Source of the DNA: Pseudomonadota bacterium
GTDB lineage: Bacteria; Pseudomonadota; Gammaproteobacteria; Steroidobacterales; Steroidobacteraceae
Reading direction: 5' to 3'
NCBI GenBank assembly: GCA_023391335.1
Contig: JAEWBG010000021.1
Location: forward strand, 1 to 64,000
DNA length: 64,000 bases
Part shown: in pieces, positions 8,413 through 16,783 of the stretch
Layout: the number at the start of each line of letters is the position of its first letter
Position numbering within the stretch: position 1 is the first letter of the stretch
Translations under genes and position numbers: made by a program
Notes under the pieces: model-generated
Databases searched by the model: none
Told to the model about the DNA's origin: nothing
Seen by the model: the letters and a program-made list of their open reading frames with translations, nothing else

Positions 8413-9393
8413 TTGATCATCACTACCGAGAACGGTCTGTACTGCCCGGCGGGAGATTTCTACATCGATCCTTGGCGCACGGTGCCGAAGGCGGTGCTGA
8501 CTCACGCGCATGGAGATCACGCGCGAGCGGGCAGCGCACACTACTTTGCCGAAGCGAGCAGCGAGGGTGTGTTGCGTCAGCGATTGGGTACGGACTTGCC
8601 GCTCACGGCGGTGCGTTACGGAGAGCGATTTCAACTCGGCTCGACGAGGATCTCATTGCACTCGGCAGGTCACGTGCTTGGATCGGCACAGATCCGCATT
8701 GAGGGCGAGAGCGAAGTGTGGGTCGTAACAGGGGACTACAAGCGCGCTGCCGATCCGACGTGCATGCCATTCGAGCCGATCACATGCGACGTGCTGATCA
8801 GCGAAGCCACGTTTGCCTTGCCGTGTTACCGATGGCCCGACACGCAAAGCGTCGTTCGCGACATCTGGCGATGGTGGCAAGGTAATCGCGAACTGGGTCG
8901 TGCCTCAGTGCTGTTTTGCTACGCGTTCGGCAAGGCGCAGCGTGTGTTGTCAGAACTGATGATGCACACCGACGAGGCGGTCTATGCGCACGGCGCCGTC
9001 CTTCCGCTCATCGAGCAATACCGCAACGCGGGCGTGCAGATGCTGCCGACCGAGCCGGTGATTCGCGACAAGAAGGCGGAATATCGCGGTGCTCTGGTGA
9101 TCGCGCCACCCAGTGCGTCGGGCACTCCGTGGATGCGCCGATTCGGTAACGCATCGACTGGATTTTGCTCGGGTTGGATGCGCATACGCGGAGCGCGCCG
9201 ACGTCGCGGATACGATCGCGGCTTCGTGCTATCGGATCACGCGGACTGGCCCGCACTCATTAAAACGATCGAAGAGAGTCGCGCCAAAAAGATCTTGCTC
9301 ACGCACGGCTACAGCGACGCGCTCGTTCGCTACTTGCGCGAACGCGGAACAGATGCGGCATCGCTACGCACATCGTTCGGAGATGAAGCATAG
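8413..9393 (+). CDS. Ligase-associated DNA exonuclease (metallo-beta-lactamase fold)
   Basis: A metallo-beta-lactamase/beta-CASP nuclease of about 326 residues. Homologues start at GLYCPAGDFYIDPWR, so I place the start at the TTG of 8413; the frame stays open back to 8302 but the extra 37 residues do not look like the family. The metal site is THAHGDHAR, with VVTGDYK, SEATF and SDHADWP further on. It is the first gene of a four-gene repair cluster with ATP-dependent ligase, Lhr-type helicase and PdeM phosphoesterase; in Pseudomonas putida the equivalent Exo is a DNA 5' exonuclease. The next gene begins two bases after its stop. Confidence 0.88.
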   Translation: MIITTENGLYCPAGDFYIDPWRTVPKAVLTHAHGDHARAGSAHYFAEASSEGVLRQRLGTDLPLTAVRYGERFQLGSTRISLHSAGHVLGSAQIRIEGESEVWVVTGDYKRAADPTCMPFEPITCDVLISEATFALPCYRWPDTQSVVRDIWRWWQGNRELGRASVLFCYAFGKAQRVLSELMMHTDEAVYAHGAVLPLIEQYRNAGVQMLPTEPVIRDKKAEYRGALVIAPPSASGTPWMRRFGNASTGFCSGWMRIRGARRRRGYDRGFVLSDHADWPALIKTIEESRAKKILLTHGYSDALVRYLRERGTDAASLRTSFGDEA

Positions 9394-9395
9394 CG

Positions 9396-11012
9396 ATGCG
9401 TGCGTTCGGCGAATTGTTCGAGAGTCTCGACACCACCACGTCGACGAACGAGAAGCTCGCCGCGCTCATTCGTTATTTCCGCATCGCTCCGCCAGCCGAC
9501 GCCGCATGGGCGGTGTACTTCTTATCGGGTCGCAGACTGAAACGGCTCATCGGTGGGGCCACACTGCGTCAGTGGCTCTTAGTCGAAACCGGATTGCCCG
9601 AATGGCTGCTTGAAGAGACGTACTCCCAGGTTGGAGATCTCGCCGAGACGATCGCGCTGCTGGTCGACAATGCGAACAGCGGACCTGACGTTGACCTGCC
9701 GCTTGCGGATTGGATCGACCGCCTGCTGGCTCTCAAGGATCTCACCGATTCACAGCGGCGTGAGCAGGTCGCAAATTGGTGGCGAACGCTCGATGCGCGC
9801 GGTTGCTTCTTGCTCAACAAGTTGCTGACGGGCGAGTTGCGCGTCGGTGTCTCCTCGGGACTGGTGGAGCGCTCGCTCGCTGAGTTCACCGGCCATACGC
9901 GCTCGGTGATCGCGCATCGACTCATGGGTAGTTGGCAACCGACTGCCGAATTTTGGAGTTTCCTTATTGGCAATTCAGATGATGCCGGGGATCGCAGTCG
10001 ACCGTATCCATTCTGTTTGGCCTCGCCGCTCGAGAACGTGCCCGAGTCTCTCGGCTCGTCGGATCAGTGGCTGGTCGAGTGGAAGTGGGATGGCATTCGC
10101 GCGCAGGTCTTGCGCCGACCGGGCGGTGTTCACATTTGGTCGCGAGGCGAAGAGTTGATTACCGAGCGTTTTCCCGAAATCGTCCAGTACGCGCAACGGC
10201 TCCCGATGGATACCGTCATCGACGGTGAAATCGTGGCGTGGCGCGATGGGCAGGTGCGCCCGTTCGGCGAATTGCAGCAGCGAATCGGTCGAAAAAAATT
10301 GAGTCCGAAGATTCTGAGCGACACGCCGGCGCACTTGATTGCGTACGACTTGCTCGAAGAACACGGCGAGGATATTCGCGCGCTGCCATTGAGCGAACGG
10401 CGCACGCGGCTCGAGCGGCTGCTGGCCGATAGGCCTTGGGCAGAGGTGTCCGCTCGCGTAGAGGCGAGGGGTTGGGACGAATTGAATGAACTACGAGCAT
10501 CCTCGCGTTCTCGCTCGGTCGAAGGATTGATGCTCAAACGCTGGGATTCCGCATATGGCTCAGGCCGGCAGCGTAGTGTGTGGTGGAAGTGGAAGATCGA
10601 GCCGTACAGCTTCGATGGCGTGTTGGTTTACGCGCAACCCGGGCACGGACGGCGGGCGAATCTGCTGACTGACTATACGTTTGCGGTTCGCGATGGCGAG
10701 AATCTGGTCGCGGTCGCCAAAGCGTATTCGGGGCTCACCGATCGGGAAATCGTCAGTGTCGATCGCTGGATTCGGCAGAACACGGTCGAGCGATTCGGTC
10801 CGGTGAGATCCGTAAAACCCGAGTTGGTGTTCGAAATCGCATTCGATGCCATCAATGAGTCGAGTCGCCACAAGTCGGGTATCGCAGTCCGCTTTCCGCG
10901 AATCGCTCGCTGGCGAACCGACAAACCTGCGACCGAAGCCGACACGATCGACACGCTGCGCGCCTTGCTGCAAGTGCATTGCGAGCCGACTCGCGCCGAG
11001 ACGCGCACCTGA
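9396..11012 (+). CDS. ATP-dependent DNA ligase (repair-cluster type)
   Basis: A 538-residue ATP-dependent ligase. An N-terminal DNA-binding domain (about 1-200) precedes the adenylation domain with motif I EWKWDGIRAQ (nucleophile Lys230), then SRGEELITERFPE, a DGEIVAW motif, EGLMLKRWDSAYGSGR and WWKWK (motif V), and an OB-fold C-terminus. It seals nicks during repair, and belongs to the class encoded next to an MBL exonuclease and an Lhr-like helicase. There is no NAD-ligase BRCT or zinc finger, nor LigD polymerase or phosphoesterase modules. Its TGA overlaps the ATG of the helicase (TGATG at 11010-11014). Confidence 0.93.
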   Translation: MRAFGELFESLDTTTSTNEKLAALIRYFRIAPPADAAWAVYFLSGRRLKRLIGGATLRQWLLVETGLPEWLLEETYSQVGDLAETIALLVDNANSGPDVDLPLADWIDRLLALKDLTDSQRREQVANWWRTLDARGCFLLNKLLTGELRVGVSSGLVERSLAEFTGHTRSVIAHRLMGSWQPTAEFWSFLIGNSDDAGDRSRPYPFCLASPLENVPESLGSSDQWLVEWKWDGIRAQVLRRPGGVHIWSRGEELITERFPEIVQYAQRLPMDTVIDGEIVAWRDGQVRPFGELQQRIGRKKLSPKILSDTPAHLIAYDLLEEHGEDIRALPLSERRTRLERLLADRPWAEVSARVEARGWDELNELRASSRSRSVEGLMLKRWDSAYGSGRQRSVWWKWKIEPYSFDGVLVYAQPGHGRRANLLTDYTFAVRDGENLVAVAKAYSGLTDREIVSVDRWIRQNTVERFGPVRSVKPELVFEIAFDAINESSRHKSGIAVRFPRIARWRTDKPATEADTIDTLRALLQVHCEPTRAETRT

Positions 11013-13471
11013 TGCACGCCGCAGTCCGCGAGCATCGAACCGCGCGCGAAAGGATCGAGCAATGGTTCGCGGAGCGCGGCTGGTCGCTCGCGCCATTTCA
11101 GGCGCAAGCACTCGAAGCCTATCTACGCGGTGAATCCGGACTGATTCATTCTCCGACCGGCACCGGCAAGACGCTTGCAGCTTGGTTGGGTCCTCTCGCC
11201 GAAGCACTCGATGCTCCGAACTCGCACAATGGGTTGCGCGTGCTGTGGATCACGCCGCTTCGCGCGCTGGCCAATGACATTCAGCGGAATTTGGCCGCCG
11301 TCGCAAGTGCACTGGGCGTTGGCTGGGAAATTGGCCTGCGCACCGGCGACACGAGCAGCACGCTGCGCAAGAAGCAGCGAACCTCACCCCCACAAGCGCT
11401 CGTGACGACACCCGAAAGTTTGTCGATCCTGATGAGTTTCGCCGACTCGCACGATGCGCTGCGCTCAGTGCAAGCGGTCATCGTCGATGAATGGCACGAG
11501 TTATTGGGCACCAAGCGCGGCGTGCAGCTGGAGTTGTGCTTGGCGCATCTGCGTGCGCTGAATCCGTCGCTGCGGGTGTGGGGACTGTCTGCAACGCTCG
11601 GCAATCTTCAAGAAGCCTTGCAAGTGTTAATGGGTGCCAAAGGCGGCACGCTCGTTAATGGCCCAGCGGCCAAAGAGGTGACGATCGAATCGATCCTGCC
11701 TGAGACGATCGAGCGCTTTCCCTGGGCAGGGCATCTTGGCACGCGGCTGCTGCTGCCAGTCATCGATGCTATCGAGCGTGCTCGCACCACGCTGCTCTTC
11801 ACCAATACGCGCTCGCAGGCTGAACTGTGGTATCGCGCCATCGCCGAAGCGCGGCTGGATTGGATCGATCGCATCGCGATCCACCATGGTTCGATCGACA
11901 TGGACCTCCGACGTCGCATTGAAGCAGCAGTGCAGAGCGGCGAACTCAAGTGCGTCGTTTGTACGTCGTCGCTGGATCTGGGTGTGGATTTCGCGCCGGT
12001 GGATCAAGTCATCCAAGTCGGTAGCCCGAAAGGCGTTGCGCGACTCCTGCAGCGCGCGGGCCGCAGCGGACATCGGCCCGGTGGAAACAGCAGCGTGATG
12101 TGCGTACCGACGCACGCATTCGAGCTGATCGAGTTTGCCGCCGCCCGACGTGCGCAACGTTTACGGCGGCTCGAGTCGCGGGCGCCATTGCGTCGTTCGC
12201 TTGACGTGTTGGTTCAACATGCCATGACGTTAGCCGCGGGCCCGGGATTTGAGCCTGACAAGCTGCGTGCGCAAGCACGCGGGACGTACGCGTTCGGTGA
12301 GATCACAGACGCCGAGTGGCAATGGCTACTCGATTTCCTCACGCGCGGAGGCGATGCGTTGCAAGGTTATCCAGAGTATCGCCGCGTAGAGATTGTCGAT
12401 GGTGTTTATCGGGTCACCGATGCACGCATCGCTCGAATGCATCGCATGCAGATTGGCACGATCACGAGCGACTCGGAGATCGGCCTGAAATGGATGAACG
12501 GCTCGCGGCTCGGGTCCGTTGAAGAAGCGCTGATCGCTCGGCTTAAGCCGGGAGATGCCTTCATGTTCGCTGGACGGGTGCTGCAGCTGGTCCGGGTCCG
12601 CGACATGACCGCGTACGTCAAACTCGCCACAACTAAATCCGGACGCGTGGCGCGCTGGCAAGGCGGACGCATGCCCCTGTCGAATGAGTTGGCGGATTCG
12701 GTACAAGAGATTCTCGCAGCGGCGGCGCGAGACGAATATGCAGAGCCGGAAATGCAGACGGTCCGTGCGATGCTGGATCTGCAGCAACGCTGGTCGGTAC
12801 TGCCCAGTCCGGACATTCTGCTTGCCGAGCACACGCGCAGCCGCGAAGGATTCCATCTTTTCATCTATCCATTCGCGGGACGCACCGTCAACGAGGGTAT
12901 CGCCACGTTGCTTGCCTATCGATTCGCGAAACGGCAAGCGATGACCTTTGCGGTCACAGCGAACGACTATGGCGCCGAGCTCCTAACGCACACCGAGATT
13001 CCATTCACCGCGACAGCGTTGCGCGAGCTGCTCTCGAACGACGGACTCGCCGAGGATTTGCTCGCGAGCTTGAATTTCTCGGAAGTCTCGCGCCGCCAGT
13101 TTCGCGACATCGCGCGCATCGCTGGCTTGGTGTTTCAGGGTTATCCGGGTGCGCGCAAGTATGCAAGGCAGTTGCAGGCATCGAGCTCACTCATCTTCGA
13201 TGTTCTACGTCAGTACGATCCAAAGAACCTCCTTTTGGATCAGGCGCGCCGCGAAGTGTTCGAATTGCAGCTCGAGGAAACGCGTTTGGCGAAATCTCTC
13301 GCGGCGCTCGAGCGTAAAGAAATTGCATTGGTGAAGATCGATAGCCTCACGCCGCTCTCGTTCCCAATATGGGCCGAACGATTGCGTTCGCAGATCTTGA
13401 GTTCCGAGACCTTCCAACAACGCATTCAGCGCATGATCGAACGCCTCGATACCAAGGCCTCCCGTGACTGA
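11012..13471 (+). CDS. Ligase-associated DEXH-box helicase (Lhr-core type)
   Basis: An 819-residue superfamily 2 helicase: Walker A SPTGTGKT (47-54), TPLRALANDI (Ia), TTPESLSIL (Ib), motif II DEWH, SATLGN (III), then TNTRSQAELW, TSSLDLGVDF (V) and QRAGRSGHRPG (VI), followed by the winged-helix/Lhr-specific domain. It is shorter than E. coli Lhr (about 1500 residues), as expected for Lhr-Core proteins that unwind 3'-tailed duplexes. The ATG at 11012 is coupled to the ligase stop; a TTG at 10979 is possible but less likely. The 3' end overlaps the pdeM start by 8 bases. Confidence 0.94.
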   Translation: MHAAVREHRTARERIEQWFAERGWSLAPFQAQALEAYLRGESGLIHSPTGTGKTLAAWLGPLAEALDAPNSHNGLRVLWITPLRALANDIQRNLAAVASALGVGWEIGLRTGDTSSTLRKKQRTSPPQALVTTPESLSILMSFADSHDALRSVQAVIVDEWHELLGTKRGVQLELCLAHLRALNPSLRVWGLSATLGNLQEALQVLMGAKGGTLVNGPAAKEVTIESILPETIERFPWAGHLGTRLLLPVIDAIERARTTLLFTNTRSQAELWYRAIAEARLDWIDRIAIHHGSIDMDLRRRIEAAVQSGELKCVVCTSSLDLGVDFAPVDQVIQVGSPKGVARLLQRAGRSGHRPGGNSSVMCVPTHAFELIEFAAARRAQRLRRLESRAPLRRSLDVLVQHAMTLAAGPGFEPDKLRAQARGTYAFGEITDAEWQWLLDFLTRGGDALQGYPEYRRVEIVDGVYRVTDARIARMHRMQIGTITSDSEIGLKWMNGSRLGSVEEALIARLKPGDAFMFAGRVLQLVRVRDMTAYVKLATTKSGRVARWQGGRMPLSNELADSVQEILAAAARDEYAEPEMQTVRAMLDLQQRWSVLPSPDILLAEHTRSREGFHLFIYPFAGRTVNEGIATLLAYRFAKRQAMTFAVTANDYGAELLTHTEIPFTATALRELLSNDGLAEDLLASLNFSEVSRRQFRDIARIAGLVFQGYPGARKYARQLQASSSLIFDVLRQYDPKNLLLDQARREVFELQLEETRLAKSLAALERKEIALVKIDSLTPLSFPIWAERLRSQILSSETFQQRIQRMIERLDTKASRD

Positions 13472-14120
13472 ACACCGAGTCATCGAGTTGGCCGGCGAGG
13501 AGGTCGTGCTTCACTGCGAGCGAGCCTTATTCTGGGCGGCCCGCCGAACCCTGTTCATCGCGGATCTTCACCTCGGCAAGAGCGATTTTTTTCGGCGTGC
13601 GGGGATCGCCATTCCAGAGGGCACGACACAGACGGATCTGGAGCGTCTCACCCGGCTCATCGATGTTTTTGCGATTGAGAATGTGATCGTTCTAGGGGAC
13701 TTCGTTCATGGTCGAAGTTCCGAACGCGCCGTGCATCTCGAGCTGTTCACGCAGTGGCGACGGCAACATCGCGCAGTGAACGTGGTCGTCGTCGCAGGAA
13801 ATCACGATCGACACGTACAAGGCAATCGCGAGCAATGGGAAGTTGAGTGGGTACAAGAAGGATTGAGGACGGGCCCCTTCATTTGTACGCATCATCCGCG
13901 CGCCGACACTGCAGGATTCGTACTTAGCGGCCATGTGCATCCGGTCATGAAGTTGCAGGGCTCATCGCGCGAGCGAGTTCGCATCCCGGTTCTGCAGGTG
14001 CGGAGCGACTACGCGATCCTGCCGTCGTTCGGATCGTTTACCGGCGGTGCGCAGATCGAGGTCGAGGAAGACGATCGAGTGTTTGGGTTTGCTGCCGAGC
14101 GCGTCTGGCAGATTAGATGA
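13464..14120 (+). CDS. pdeM: Ligase-associated metallophosphoesterase PdeM
   Basis: A 218-residue calcineurin-fold phosphoesterase with all metal motifs in order: IADLHLGK (DxH), LGDFVHG (GDxxH), AGNHDRH (GNHD), THHPR and SGHVHP (GHxH). Proteins of this family close the Lhr/ligase/exonuclease clusters and are thought to trim damaged DNA ends. The gene starts with GTG at 13464 inside the helicase gene and is the last of the operon. It is followed after three bases by the convergent acetyltransferase gene. Confidence 0.93.
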   Translation: MTEHRVIELAGEEVVLHCERALFWAARRTLFIADLHLGKSDFFRRAGIAIPEGTTQTDLERLTRLIDVFAIENVIVLGDFVHGRSSERAVHLELFTQWRRQHRAVNVVVVAGNHDRHVQGNREQWEVEWVQEGLRTGPFICTHHPRADTAGFVLSGHVHPVMKLQGSSRERVRIPVLQVRSDYAILPSFGSFTGGAQIEVEEDDRVFGFAAERVWQIR

Positions 14121-14123
14121 AGG

Positions 14124-14588
14124 TCATTCGATCGTCAGATCTTTCTCGAAGCGGACGGCGCTCTCTTCGCCTTGATAGTAGCCAGGAAGAATGGCTGTTT
14201 CGCGATAGCCGTGCGCTTTATAGAAGCTGCGCGCGGCAGCGTTCTGTTCTCTCGCTTCCATTCGAATGATGCCGATACCGGCGACGCGTGCGGTTGCCTC
14301 CAGCCACTGCAATAGTGCCGATCCGATTCCACGTCGGCGCATCGTCGGCGCAACCGCGAACAGATTCAGGTGCGCGCTCGTCTCGCGGTATTGCATGATC
14401 GCGAATCCAGCGATTTGATCCCCTTTGCGAGCAACGACCACGTTCGTCTCTCGGTCGCGAATCGTGCGAATGATGGATTGCGGAGTCCACTTCCAGTCCA
14501 GTCCCGCTTCGATTTCCTCGCGCGACATGTTCGCGATGGCGTACGCATCGGCGGTGCGAGCGAGACCGATTTCGATGTGCTCGATCAT
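14124..14588 (-). CDS. GNAT-family N-acetyltransferase
   Basis: A 154-residue acetyltransferase of the RimI-like GNAT fold. Motif A is LNLFAVAPTMRRRGIGSALLQW, with the acetyl-CoA loop RRRGIG; C-terminally there is NAAARSFYKAHGYRE, then an acidic end. Start at the ATG of 14588 (MIEHIEIG); the frame runs back to 14732 but those residues look like untranslated DNA. The substrate is not predictable. It lies tail-to-tail with pdeM. Confidence 0.87.
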   Translation of the reverse strand: MIEHIEIGLARTADAYAIANMSREEIEAGLDWKWTPQSIIRTIRDRETNVVVARKGDQIAGFAIMQYRETSAHLNLFAVAPTMRRRGIGSALLQWLEATARVAGIGIIRMEAREQNAAARSFYKAHGYRETAILPGYYQGEESAVRFEKDLTIE

Positions 14589-14752
14589 TGAACGGCGTGA
14601 TGCAGTGATGGGGTGAAGGTGCTGCGCACGTGAAAGCGTCGCGTTTCGTTGCTTGACAGCTGAGTGGAAGGTGCCTGCGCAAGGAGGCGCAATGAGCGTA
14701 GAACAAAGACGCAGCGAAATGAGGTGTTGCAACTCATGGTCACAGAGCGACT

Positions 14753-15592
14753 TTATTTAGACGCCTTCGCACGCTTACGGGTGGGTCGCTTCGCTTTCGC
14801 TTTCAGTTTCTTCGACGGCTTCTCGGCAAGCTCGATCCACACCGGTGCATGGTCGCTAGCCTTGGGTTGGCCGCGCACCCAGCGATCTACGTTCGCATCT
14901 TTCAATCGCGGAGTAAGTTCTCGATTCAACAGCAAGTGATCGATGCGTAATCCGCCGTTGCGTTCCCAGTGATTACGGAAGTAATCCCAGAACGTGAAGA
15001 TCTGTTCGTCGGGATGAAGCGTCCGCAGCGCATCGACCCAGCCTTGCGATAGCAGGCGCGCGAAGCACTCGCGGCTCTCCGGCTGCAATAGTGCATCTTT
15101 ACGCCAAGATTTCGGATTGTAGATGTCGAAGTCGGTTGGGACGACGTTGTAATCGCCGGCGAGCACGACCGGATGACCTGATTCGAACAGCTTCTTCGCA
15201 TGCTTGATCAAGCGCTCAAACCAAGCCAGCTTGTAATCGAACTTCTCCCCAGGCCAAGGATTGCCATTGGGTAGATATAGACAGCCCACCACGATGCCGT
15301 TGATCGCGGCTTCAAGATAGCGGCTGTGGGTGTCGTCCGGATCCCCAGGCAAACCGCGACGAATTTCTAATGGAGTCGTTCCTTTCGCCAAGATGGCGAC
15401 GCCGTTCCATGAGCGTTGCCCATGCCAGATTGCGCCATACCCGGCTGCCTGAATGTCAGTGATCGGGAAGCGGGCATCCTCTGCCTTGAGCTCTTGCAGG
15501 CAGACGACATCGGGCGCTGCCTTCTCGATCCATTCGAGCAACCGAGGTAGCCGGCTCGTGATGCCGTTGACGTTGAATGTGGCAATGCGCAT
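14753..15592 (-). CDS. xth: Exodeoxyribonuclease III
   Basis: A 279-residue exonuclease/endonuclease/phosphatase-fold enzyme: FNVNGITSR, CLQELKAED (metal Glu), GDYNVVPTDFDIY (catalytic Asp/Asn), DALRTLHPDEQ, FTFWDYF, RIDHLLLNR and ASDHAPVW (catalytic His). It repairs abasic sites and 3' blocked ends. The C-terminus carries an unusual Lys/Arg-rich tail (about the last 22 residues, KKLKAKAKRPTRKRAK), probably for DNA binding. It sits just beyond the ligase/helicase repair cluster but on the opposite strand. Confidence 0.95.
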   Translation of the reverse strand: MRIATFNVNGITSRLPRLLEWIEKAAPDVVCLQELKAEDARFPITDIQAAGYGAIWHGQRSWNGVAILAKGTTPLEIRRGLPGDPDDTHSRYLEAAINGIVVGCLYLPNGNPWPGEKFDYKLAWFERLIKHAKKLFESGHPVVLAGDYNVVPTDFDIYNPKSWRKDALLQPESRECFARLLSQGWVDALRTLHPDEQIFTFWDYFRNHWERNGGLRIDHLLLNRELTPRLKDANVDRWVRGQPKASDHAPVWIELAEKPSKKLKAKAKRPTRKRAKASK

Positions 15593-15807
15593 TGCGACCG
15601 GAGTTCACCTCCACCGACAATTGAGACGTTGCACGTCGCGTGCTAGTTCCCGGATGTCAGGGGTGAAGTGTCAGGGTGGCGTACGAGATCACGTCTGGTA
15701 GATGAGGGGCCAGCGCAGATCGTCAACTGACAAGCGCGATCACGTCAAAGGTCACGGCACAGAAGACGCCGGTTCGCTGCGCACAGCTCCGCGCGAGCGA
15801 TGCCTCC

Positions 15808-16656
15808 TTACGTCCTCACTGTGCGAGCAAACAGAACATCCAGTTCAGACATGCTCAGCAAATCATTCGCGCAAGCGAAGCTGCCCGTTGTTCTAATCTC
15901 ACGAGCAGCCTGGGTAACTGCGGTGAGCGCGATTCGAGATAGCACACCACCGATACTGATGCGCTTGACGCCGGCACTTGCAAGCTCATCTAGCCGTAAA
16001 TGGGAGTTGAACGAGCTCACCAGCACGTTGATAGGGTTGGAGACGGCGTTCACGACCATGCGTATGGATTCGAGGTCCGCCAGGCCCGGAGCGAACAGGA
16101 CGTCTGCACCCGCCTTCTCGTAGGCCTGCAAGCGGCGCATTGTGTCCTCAAGATCGCGTCGCCCGTGCAAGAAATTCTCCGCACGCGCAGTGAGTGTGAA
16201 TGGAAAGTCCAGAGACCGTGCCGCTTCGCAAGCGGCGTGAACGCGCTCGACCGCCAGCGAGAAGTCATAGATGGGATCGGCAGCATCACCGGTTGCGTCC
16301 TCGATGGAACCGCCGACCACACCTGCCTGCGCCGCGAGCACAATCGTTTGTGCAGCAGCGAGGGGCTCATCCGCAAAACAATTCTCCAGATCGGCGCTGA
16401 CCGGCAATTCCGTAGCGTCCGCGATGGCGCGGCAGTTGCGCAGCGTCTCGTCTCGGCTGACTGCCTTTCTGCCATCCGGCCGGCCAAGTGCAAACGCCAA
16501 ACCCGCACTCGTGGTGGCCAATGCTTCGAATCCAAGCGTTGCGACCAGTTTGGCCGAGCCGGCATCGAAGACGTTCGGGATCACGAATGGAGTCGATCGC
16601 GCATGCAGCTCTCGAAACTGCTTGGCTCGTTCTAGTTGGGTGCTCATTACTTTCAT
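15808..16656 (-). CDS. Isocitrate lyase/PEP mutase family protein
   Basis: A 282-residue alpha/beta-barrel of the ICL/PEPM superfamily: IPNVFDAGSAKLVATLGFEALATTSAGLAF..GRPDG, PVSADLENCFADEP (metal-binding acidic stretch), GGSIEDATGD, FTLTARAENFLHGR, YEKAGADVLFAPGLADL. It lacks the ICL KKCGH signature, so it is more likely an oxaloacetate decarboxylase or 2,3-dimethylmalate lyase-like enzyme. Its start is either 16656 or the ATG at 16647; neither has a strong ribosome site. It appears to be a single-gene unit. Confidence 0.87.
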   Translation of the reverse strand: MKVMSTQLERAKQFRELHARSTPFVIPNVFDAGSAKLVATLGFEALATTSAGLAFALGRPDGRKAVSRDETLRNCRAIADATELPVSADLENCFADEPLAAAQTIVLAAQAGVVGGSIEDATGDAADPIYDFSLAVERVHAACEAARSLDFPFTLTARAENFLHGRRDLEDTMRRLQAYEKAGADVLFAPGLADLESIRMVVNAVSNPINVLVSSFNSHLRLDELASAGVKRISIGGVLSRIALTAVTQAAREIRTTGSFACANDLLSMSELDVLFARTVRT

Positions 16657-16783
16657 CCATTGGAATGTGAGCGAACACTATGCGCGTCCCGCGCTTCGCG
16701 CTAGATCCGAAAGCGCCACTGTGGAAATCGGCCAGTGCGCGTATCGATGTTGGAACTGTGTGACGCCGTGGATCGCTGATGGC

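Noticed and set aside
8185..8634. Minus-strand reading frame of 149 codons
   Set aside because: It overlaps the 5' part of the exonuclease gene and has Arg-rich shadow composition.
16000..16635. Plus-strand 211-codon frame
   Set aside because: Shadow of the ICL/PEP-mutase-family gene on minus.
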